The notes beneath the pieces were generated by a model. The model searched no databases and was not told the origin of the DNA. It saw nothing but the letters and a program-made list of their open reading frames with translations. Positions 25,905 to 32,390 of a DNA stretch of 54,879 nucleotides are shown piece by piece. A program made the position numbers and the translations under genes. The stretch spans positions 1 through 54,879 of the forward strand of contig NZ_FNBL01000020.1 in NCBI RefSeq assembly GCF_900102315.1, given 5' to 3'. The stretch's first letter is position 1, and each line of letters begins with the position of its first letter. This DNA comes from Celeribacter baekdonensis (GTDB lineage Bacteria > Pseudomonadota > Alphaproteobacteria > Rhodobacterales > Rhodobacteraceae).

Positions 25905-26857
25905 GTGCGGTTCTCCCGAGAAAACACCTGACGGGCGTCGATGCGCATAAAATCCGGCACGACAAACGGATTGAACTCGGCATCGCAGGATGTCCGGCGA
26001 TGATAGGCCCGGATGAAATTGTGCCGGTTCAGTGTCTTCTGACCCTGCAGGTAGGCGTCTTCGATGGCGTCCAGGATCAGGACGATGGCGATGCCGAACT
26101 GATTGGCTGCGGCATGGACAACGCGTTCGCCGTGGGACAATTCCAGCACGTCGTCCTCTGGTTCGAGGTTTGCACGCTCACAGTAGCTGTCCAGGAGGTC
26201 GAGGATTTCATCGCCATATGCAGCGGGGGATAGGCTCTCAAACCGGACGGTCTTCATGCGGCGTGCGAGCTGGTAATCGTGGTTGAGAATGTCCTCCAGT
26301 TCGTTCGTTCCGGAAAGAATGATCCCGACGGGCCACTCCGGATCAGTCATCAGCGTCTTCAACATTGATGTCACTGAATCGAGCTCGTGCTTGGTGCCAC
26401 GCGATGCGAGGTCCTGCGCCTCGTCCAAGTGCACAAACAAGACGCGGCGCTCTCTAAGGTGGTGTTGGACCAGATCCCAAATGTACCACGCGTGACGATC
26501 GGCACCGATGGGGTAGCCGAGCGCCCGCAAGAGCATTTGTCCGACGAACTTCAGCGTTGCGGGTGACGGCACCCGCAAGCTGACGATGGTGGTGTCGCCG
26601 TGCCCATGCTCGGCCAGTCTCTGGCCTTCCATAGCGAGCAGATGGGTGACCGCGGCGCTTTTCCCGGCCCCCGAATGCCCCGACAGGGCCAGCCCTTGGG
26701 CCTCACTGGTTCGTCCGGTCTGGATGTCCACGATGCGCTTTTCGGCGAGAATGGAGAAGCCTTCTGCCAACGGTACGAAGCGTTCGTGGTGGACGAAATG
26801 CCCCTTCAGAGAAGCGATCCGTTGGGCTGCCTGAGTGACCAAATCATTTTTCATCAT
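25901..26857 (-). CDS. tniB: TniB/TnsC-like AAA+ ATPase of transposition
   Basis: About 318 residues from the ATG at 26857 (a second ATG follows at 26854), with GGAGG immediately upstream. Walker A GHSGAGKS near residue 60 and Walker B VLFVHLDEAQDLA near 140 define an AAA+ ATPase; SGTNELED is a sensor-1-like segment. TniB/TnsC polymerises on target DNA, receives the target signal from TniQ and activates the TniA/TnsA transposase. Its start overlaps the tniA stop by 14 bases, and its stop overlaps tniQ by 4 bases. Confidence 0.9.
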   Translation of the reverse strand: MMKNDLVTQAAQRIASLKGHFVHHERFVPLAEGFSILAEKRIVDIQTGRTSEAQGLALSGHSGAGKSAAVTHLLAMEGQRLAEHGHGDTTIVSLRVPSPATLKFVGQMLLRALGYPIGADRHAWYIWDLVQHHLRERRVLFVHLDEAQDLASRGTKHELDSVTSMLKTLMTDPEWPVGIILSGTNELEDILNHDYQLARRMKTVRFESLSPAAYGDEILDLLDSYCERANLEPEDDVLELSHGERVVHAAANQFGIAIVLILDAIEDAYLQGQKTLNRHNFIRAYHRRTSCDAEFNPFVVPDFMRIDARQVFSRENRT

Positions 26858-28991
26858 CAAACCTCCAATGCTTGCGGCGTTCGCGTCTTTCACGGCGTTC
26901 GGGCGGGTTGGTTGTGTCGTTGCTGGGGGCGTCTAGTTTGCCTTTGCCGATGGGCGCAGTGATGGAGATTCCGTTACTAAGTGGGTCATCGCTGGGCTTG
27001 ATGTGTCCCAATCGCATGGAATCGGAGCGGATCGGGTAATGCAGGGCAGCCTCTGAACGTGCCACATCGATATCCGTCATGTGGAATGGCGTCAGTTCGC
27101 GGAGAGCAAAGGCGCGACGGTTTATTTCGGAAATTCGCTGGATTGCTCTCTGGACCTTGGGTGCGTCCAGCAGGGCATCCCGTTTGTGCTTTTGTCGAAT
27201 GGACCGCCTACCTTCACGGAGCTGCTCGAACGTGATGCCATCGAAGCCCGGCTGGTTGGCCAAAGCGGGATACCATGTCGCGCCAACACGGACGGCAACC
27301 CACCCGATGTCGCTTAGGTCAGCCCTAATCTCGGCCTGCCGTGTCGGGGAGTGGAGATAGGCCTCACGCAGCGCCTCGCAGCTATAGCTGAGGCCTGCAA
27401 ACAAGACCCCGTCGCCGCGCAATTTGCGGACCATCGGCCGACCGAACTCCTTGCGCAATGTTAGCCCGTCAGGAACCAAGGGCGTACCATGCTCCACAAC
27501 GAGGCGCTCCCAAGCTGCATTCGGTGTTTCGCCCTTAAGCGACCCATGCGGCTGGTTGTGATAGATGTCGACGATGAAGGTCAGCAGGATCTTGATCAGA
27601 TCGTCGTCGCACAAACAGGCAAGCGTTTCCGAAGGGTAGTCGCCACGTTCCACTGTATCGAAAAACGTACGCCCCGCCAGAAGGGGCATCAATTGATGGC
27701 CGAGCGTACGGAAGAACGACTCGATATGTCCACGTAGCCAGGGCACTCCGGCACTGGGGAGATGAGCCGTCGTTCCAAGCGATGCCACCGTACCTTGAAA
27801 GGCATCCGACGTGAAAGCTGACCCCATGTCTGTGACCAGGGTTCCGATGCCGCCATGGTGATGCCAAGTGCTTTCGCATTCGGCTGCCTGCGCCAACGGC
27901 GTCTTGTCCTCAAAGATCTGACGTAGAGCCCGAATTGCATCATCGGAGTTGGGATTGTCGGCCAAACGCATCGACAGCACGCACTTCGTCGCACAATCGA
28001 TCGCGATGTAGAGCCAGCGCCTACCGGACTCGAATTTCTTCTGGCGCTCTCGTGGCAGGTGGTCCCAGATGCCCGTCAGTGTCAGTAATGAGATCACATC
28101 GAGAAGGTTTTCATCCATCTCGACTCGCTCCATTGGCCGCACGACATCAGGACCGTTGCTGAACAGTGTAAAGTGCTTGGCCGCCGCTGCCGCCCCGTAC
28201 CTTTTTGCATAAAGGTAGAATGGATCCGCCATGCTAAGGCGTCGTCGGATACTTGCCGCCGACGGCACGACAAGAGGAGGCGCCCCCCTTTCAGCACGCC
28301 GACGGTTCTCTTCGTCGAAACGTGCCTGTGTCTCCTTGATCGCCTGAACCTTGGTCGGGCGCTGCGTGTCAGCGTAGATCTCGACAACCTGATTCATCAG
28401 GGCTTCAGAGCGTGGGCACCAAAACCGTTCCCTATTTCCAGAGCGGTAGGTTTCCGGGATGAGTGCAAGCGGTGAACAACTTGCAGACTGATAGGAGCGA
28501 ACCCACTGAAACGCCGTTCGACTTCCAGGGAGATTTCGAACTATGACGTCTTTACCTGGTCGTACCTTCTTGGGAGCCGCGGCACCTTCGCCGACGCGCC
28601 GCTGCGTTTCCGCGGCCAGTCTGGGGCGAGCATGATCATAGCCCTCCTGCGTGCGTCTGATGTCACCAGTTGCCTCCAAGGCAAGGAAAGCGTCGCAGAC
28701 CGCCTTTCGCCAAATGACGAGCCGCCTGATCTGCTCCGGCAACTCGCTGATGAGGTCGACCGGCTTTTTCAGCCGCATCTCTTGGGCGGCGCGGTCGAAA
28801 TACCCGGCAAAGTAGGTTGTGTCCGGCCGGCGCATCATCTCAGCCAGTTCCTGATGGGAGAAAGCTTCCGTGATCCCCGGCTGGCCGACGCGCTCAAAAG
28901 TGCCACCCGCATCGGTGATCTCAATCGGGCGCATGGCGACGCCCGCCGTGGTGATCATGTCAGATTTCGAAAAGCGAAAACGCAGGGTCAT
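26844..28991 (-). CDS. tniA: TniA/TnsB-like DDE transposase
   Basis: A 715-residue DDE recombinase that cuts and joins the 3-prime ends of the element. The retroviral-integrase core lies at about residues 285-490: first aspartate in LYIAIDCATKCVLSM, second in TLVTDMGSAFTSD, glutamate in LRGHIESFFRTLG. The N-terminal 250 residues contain helix-turn-helix regions for end binding, and a mu-transposase-like C-terminal barrel precedes a basic tail (PPERRERRERRKHW) that may contact TniB. The start has GGAGGTG upstream and overlaps the tnsA stop (ATGA). Confidence 0.92.
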   Translation of the reverse strand: MTLRFRFSKSDMITTAGVAMRPIEITDAGGTFERVGQPGITEAFSHQELAEMMRRPDTTYFAGYFDRAAQEMRLKKPVDLISELPEQIRRLVIWRKAVCDAFLALEATGDIRRTQEGYDHARPRLAAETQRRVGEGAAAPKKVRPGKDVIVRNLPGSRTAFQWVRSYQSASCSPLALIPETYRSGNRERFWCPRSEALMNQVVEIYADTQRPTKVQAIKETQARFDEENRRRAERGAPPLVVPSAASIRRRLSMADPFYLYAKRYGAAAAAKHFTLFSNGPDVVRPMERVEMDENLLDVISLLTLTGIWDHLPRERQKKFESGRRWLYIAIDCATKCVLSMRLADNPNSDDAIRALRQIFEDKTPLAQAAECESTWHHHGGIGTLVTDMGSAFTSDAFQGTVASLGTTAHLPSAGVPWLRGHIESFFRTLGHQLMPLLAGRTFFDTVERGDYPSETLACLCDDDLIKILLTFIVDIYHNQPHGSLKGETPNAAWERLVVEHGTPLVPDGLTLRKEFGRPMVRKLRGDGVLFAGLSYSCEALREAYLHSPTRQAEIRADLSDIGWVAVRVGATWYPALANQPGFDGITFEQLREGRRSIRQKHKRDALLDAPKVQRAIQRISEINRRAFALRELTPFHMTDIDVARSEAALHYPIRSDSMRLGHIKPSDDPLSNGISITAPIGKGKLDAPSNDTTNPPERRERRERRKHWRFDDEK

Positions 28992-29488
28992 GCTGCCACC
29001 TCCGTAAGAGAGGGGCGTGACCAGGCCAGCGTCCTCGCCGCTTCGGCGGCTGCTTGCCGATCAATGTGCTGATCAGTGACGAGCAGCACACGGTCCGCAA
29101 AGGACTTGGAGACTGCGACCGACACAGATTCGAGCTCCGAGGCGAAGTTCAGCTTCAGAACACGCTGCATAGGTTTGATGGCCACCGCGATGCGCTCGCC
29201 ATCCTTCTTGGTGACTAGGAAGTCGAAGATATGCCGCGCGGGACGGCCATCGGTACCGACATAAGAGATCGCCGGAGGCTGTTCGCGGATGTGGTGCACG
29301 TCGTCTCGCACCAGCATCAGGCAGAGGAAGGCATATTCGAGCGCACTCTCGAAGTGGATAAGGCGCGGACGCTGGAAACCAGGTAGCATGGCAACCATTG
29401 AGCCGCGCAAACTGCCCTTGGAGCGGCGTGCAGGAATTCGGGTCGCGTGGCTCGGTTCCGGCCCGCGGTAGATCAGATTGTTCTTCAT
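28988..29488 (-). CDS. tnsA: TnsA-like endonuclease of the Tn7-like element
   Basis: About 166 residues from the ATG at 29488; an upstream GTG at 29509 is possible. The core reads FESALEYAFLCLMLVRDDVH, then PARHIFDFLVTKKDGERIAVAIKP, the spaced E...D...xxK pattern of the TnsA PD-(D/E)XK nuclease, which cleaves the 5-prime strands so that transposition is cut-and-paste. It is shorter than E. coli TnsA (273 aa) and seems to lack most of the C-terminal TnsC-contact domain. As first gene of the operon it is coupled to tniA by ATGA. Confidence 0.8.
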   Translation of the reverse strand: MKNNLIYRGPEPSHATRIPARRSKGSLRGSMVAMLPGFQRPRLIHFESALEYAFLCLMLVRDDVHHIREQPPAISYVGTDGRPARHIFDFLVTKKDGERIAVAIKPMQRVLKLNFASELESVSVAVSKSFADRVLLVTDQHIDRQAAAEAARTLAWSRPSLTEVAA

Positions 29489-29582
29489 GTTAATTGGAGC
29501 GCACCTCACCAGCGCACCGAACCAGACGGCTCGGAGCTGGAGAGGGGCGGCATCCCCCTATGTTTGGAATGAGTTGAGCAGC

Positions 29583-29693
29583 CCTGCCGAGAGATGTCTC
29601 GGCAGGTTGACTTTTCTTGAGACTCAGGGGATGAATAAGAAGTCGAGTCGAAACGACACTTATTCAAAAGGCCTTCCTGTTGACGCAGGAGGG
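29583..29693. promoter_or_regulatory. Leader region of tnsA with three dyads, including the regulator terminator
   Basis: Three inverted repeats fill the gap between tnsA and the Ner-like gene. CCTGCCGAGA/TCTCGGCAGG (29583-29606, 10-bp perfect stem) lies in the tnsA leader. GAATAAG/CTTATTC (29633-29665) has an inner GTCG/CGAC. CCTTCCTG/CAGGAGGG (29672-29693) is flanked by T-rich sequence and is a likely terminator of the regulator gene ending at 29712. The first two are candidate operators or attenuators for transposition genes. Confidence 0.45.
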
Positions 29694-29711
29694 TCTTTTC
29701 TTTTCCCGATG

Positions 29712-29972
29712 TCAGGTTTTACTTGCCGCGCTGTCCTCCTCTGCTGAGTATCGGTCAGGGAAAAGCTCTGCCGGTGTCGTTCCGACTGCATTGGCGAGGG
29801 CTTTCTCGATTTTCGAAGACCTGCGCAGGCCTTGGCTGACAAGCGTTACTGTCGAACGCAGCACATCAAGCTCTCGTGCGACTGAAGCAATGGATTTACC
29901 ACGCAACCGTAGTTCCATCTTCAGGCGTTCATGAGCAGGTTTCACTTTGTGGGACATTGACGCTGTAACCAT
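29712..29972 (-). CDS. Small Ner/Nlp-type helix-turn-helix regulator
   Basis: An 86-residue protein; an alternative ATG lies at 29957 and neither start has a strong ribosome site. KPAHERLKMELRLRGKSIAS, then VARELDVLRSTVTLVSQG, then KIEKALANAVGTTPAELFPD follow the pattern of phage Mu Ner and Nlp proteins, lambda-repressor-like DNA-binding domains with the typical PAELFPDRY end. It stands between tnsA and the oppositely oriented cargo, so it could repress transposition, cargo or both. The divergent gap to 30125 holds three AATCAG copies. Confidence 0.8.
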   Translation of the reverse strand: MVTASMSHKVKPAHERLKMELRLRGKSIASVARELDVLRSTVTLVSQGLRRSSKIEKALANAVGTTPAELFPDRYSAEEDSAASKT

Positions 29973-30000
29973 GATTGCTGGGACTTCGTGATCTGGAGAG

Positions 30001-30045
30001 AATCAGCTATGAACGAATCAGTCAAGGATAACTGTTTGAAATCAG
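30001..30045. promoter_or_regulatory. Three AATCAG repeats in the divergent promoter gap
   Basis: AATCAG occurs at 30001, 30016 and 30040 between the Ner-like gene (minus) and the first cargo gene (plus). This may be a repressor site set, but the motif is short and spacings are uneven (15 and 24). Confidence 0.25.
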
Positions 30046-30124
30046 ATGGTTAAAAAATTCGGCGAAATTCTTGGGATATATGTCTGTGGAATTTTGCCGA
30101 AGTTTTTGGCCAGAGGGAGAGCGT

Positions 30125-30730
30125 ATGGGAGCTGCCAGAAATTATCTGGATATCGCGGGCGATACCGTTTTTGTCTTCGCCGACGGAGAGGCAAAAGGCG
30201 TCCATCATTCTGAACTCCTTGATTTAATGAGGCGCAGCCGCTCGTTAGCAGAGGTTCGGAAGCGCTTTATGGCCAGCCGGTCCAATCTAATCGAGACGTT
30301 GGATCACTTCGGATACGACTTCGACACGCTGCTCGAAGAGCAGTTTCGGGAGGGGTATCGCGATGCTGCCTTGGCAAAACTTCATCGCGTTGATCCCAAA
30401 TGGATTGCGGACAAGCGGCAAGCATTGGGCTTCCCGAATGCGCCAGGACGGACGCGTGTCGAGTTTTCAGTGGATGAAATCATGCGCGCTTACGATGCAG
30501 CCGGAAGTTTTGTTGGAGCGGCGGCGCTGCTTGGCATCAACCGGAAGACCTTCAAGAAGTTGTACTTATGGGCCCTTGAAAATGGCCTTCAGATCGAGCA
30601 CCGATCTAGCGCATCGGCCGAACGCCTAGCAGCACTACAAGAGAAGGCAAGGGCACTCGGTATCACTACGACATTGACTGAAGCGGAGCTGAAGGCCTTT
30701 ATGGACGACCAATGGGGCGAGGGCGACTAG
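30125..30730 (+). CDS. Unrecognised cargo protein with a Fis-like helix-turn-helix
   Basis: About 201 residues from the ATG at 30125, which has AGGGAG six bases upstream; a TTG at 30071 and an ATG at 30080 are earlier options. I do not recognise a named family. The protein is soluble and mostly helical. VDEIMRAYDAAGSFVGAAAL followed by LGINRKTFKKLYLW (about residues 118-153) resembles the Fis-type helix-turn-helix, so DNA binding is plausible. It opens the plus-strand cargo and is followed after 55 bases by the first HNH-type gene. Confidence 0.6.
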   Translation: MGAARNYLDIAGDTVFVFADGEAKGVHHSELLDLMRRSRSLAEVRKRFMASRSNLIETLDHFGYDFDTLLEEQFREGYRDAALAKLHRVDPKWIADKRQALGFPNAPGRTRVEFSVDEIMRAYDAAGSFVGAAALLGINRKTFKKLYLWALENGLQIEHRSSASAERLAALQEKARALGITTTLTEAELKAFMDDQWGEGD

Positions 30731-30785
30731 CGCGATCATCGCTACAAGATGCCTCCCGAGAGCGAAGGTAAGAGGGCGACAAATT

Positions 30786-31502
30786 TTGGACCGCATAGAA
30801 GAATTTGTCGACGAGCGACAGCAAGCTTGGTGTATCCATTGCAGCCGTTGGCTAGCGGGTCTTGAGACAAATGAAGATCATGTGCCTACGAAGAGTTTCC
30901 TTTCAAAACCGCGCCCTCACAATCTGCCGAGCGTGACCATTTGCCGTGAGTGCAATAATGGCTTCTCGCGGGACGAGCAGTATGCTGTGATCTTTCTGAG
31001 TTGCGTGCTATCGGGCACTACTGAGCCAGACCGACAACAAAACGCCAGTGCTGCCCGGGCACTGGCAAAAAGTGCTCGGTTTCGGGCCATGATTGACCGG
31101 GCGAAAACAGAGTACCAAACACTGGGTGGAGAAACGAGGGTCGTTTGGCAGCCCGATGTTGAGCGGATCAACCGCGTAATTATCAAGAACGCCCGAGGGC
31201 ATGCGTACTTTGAATATGGGGAACCTTTGATGGAGACGCCTTCCCATGTATGGGCCGCGCCGTTGGGAACGATGTCGGCGAGCGATCACGCTGACTTCGA
31301 AAGTGTCAACAATTGTCAAGAACTTGCCGCTTTGCCCGAGGTCGGAAGTCGGATGATGACGAGGGTCTTTACTGGCCAAGATCTGGACGATGGTTGGGTT
31401 GTCGTGCAAGATGGTGCCTACCGATATGCAGTTCATCAGACTGGCGTGCTTCGCGTGAGGTCGGTCTGGTGGGAGTATCTCGCGACGGAGGTGAAGTGGT
31501 GA
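30786..31502 (+). CDS. HNH-like zinc-finger protein of the cargo
   Basis: A 238-residue protein using a TTG start with GAGGG upstream. The N-terminal 60 residues hold WCIHCSRWL, then NEDHVPTKSFL, then VTICRECNNGFSRDE: two CxxC knuckles around a D-H pair, the arrangement of HNH nucleases that bind zinc. The remaining 170 residues have no motif I recognise. The final histidine-asparagine of a canonical active site is replaced by the CNNGFSRDE stretch, which many HNH_5-like proteins also show. The stop overlaps the next HNH gene start by 4 bases (GTGA), so the two are probably co-produced. Confidence 0.65.
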   Translation: MDRIEEFVDERQQAWCIHCSRWLAGLETNEDHVPTKSFLSKPRPHNLPSVTICRECNNGFSRDEQYAVIFLSCVLSGTTEPDRQQNASAARALAKSARFRAMIDRAKTEYQTLGGETRVVWQPDVERINRVIIKNARGHAYFEYGEPLMETPSHVWAAPLGTMSASDHADFESVNNCQELAALPEVGSRMMTRVFTGQDLDDGWVVVQDGAYRYAVHQTGVLRVRSVWWEYLATEVKW

Positions 31503-32185
31503 CGACAAAATCACCCAGTTCGGTATTGTCCGACGCGAAACGAAGCTCGCTCAATGCGCGGCTCGCTATGCTGCGCAATGCGGTGTCCGCCGAACGATCT
31601 CGTGCAAGTTGTCTTCGACGGTGGAGCGAATTTGTCCGCGAGCGTGACGGATTTCGCTGCGTGGACTGTCACTCGCAAGAGCGGCTATCTGCCCATCATA
31701 TTTGTCGAAAAACGTTCCTCGGTGCTGCGCAATTCGACACGGGGAACGGGATTACACTTTGCCGTACATGCCATCGCGAGGCTCATGCAGGCTTCAATGG
31801 GCGTCCCGACATGTCACTGCCAGTTGACGCTCAGGGGGGCGAGAAGCTCGCCTCGATGGAACGACTATACAGCATACTTTTGGATGACGCGATCGAGCGC
31901 GGAAGAATGTGTGAGGAATACTATTTTCTCAGTGACGAAGTGCTTGGCTTTCTCAAAGTGTTGCAAGGCTTTGATCCGAAAACTTATTTTCCAGGTTCGC
32001 GTCTCGAACGAGCATACCTCATCTTGGCGGAACCTGAACTGCAAATGCGTCAGGCTATTGCTGGGGCGAATGGTTTCAGTTTTGGAGACCAACCTCTTTT
32101 GCCTGGTGGAGTGATGATCGTGTTCGATGACGAGAAAGATCGGTCGCAGAGTTCAATCCTGCAAGCACGCTGGGGCAGATTGTAG
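31499..32185 (+). CDS. HNH endonuclease of the cargo
   Basis: About 228 residues from a GTG at 31499 preceded by GGAGGTGAA; the longer frame starting at 31313 runs inside the previous gene and is rejected. The HNH core reads FVRERDGFRCVDCHSQERLS, then AHHICRKTFL, then GNGITLCRTCHREAH (about residues 46-99), with two CxxC zinc knuckles, the catalytic His of AHH and the second-shell N and H. Such domains nick or cut double-stranded DNA. The C-terminal 130 residues are unrecognised. It lies upstream of the GHKL ATPase and may be the nuclease effector of the system. Confidence 0.75.
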   Translation: MTTKSPSSVLSDAKRSSLNARLAMLRNAVSAERSRASCLRRWSEFVRERDGFRCVDCHSQERLSAHHICRKTFLGAAQFDTGNGITLCRTCHREAHAGFNGRPDMSLPVDAQGGEKLASMERLYSILLDDAIERGRMCEEYYFLSDEVLGFLKVLQGFDPKTYFPGSRLERAYLILAEPELQMRQAIAGANGFSFGDQPLLPGGVMIVFDDEKDRSQSSILQARWGRL

Positions 32186-32390
32186 AAAATTGCGCACAGA
32201 ACAACTCTGAAAGCATTTTCTGCGTCACTGAGTAAGCTGTTATCTGGCCACAAATAGTGATGGTATCGAAGCAACATAATAGATGATGGCATTGGCACAG
32301 GCATAATTCAAAGATAGCCTACCGCATGAAAAAATGCGGATCGAGTTATGCGCGAGTGCCTCGTGTGCACAAAAAAAGGCGGCAACAATA

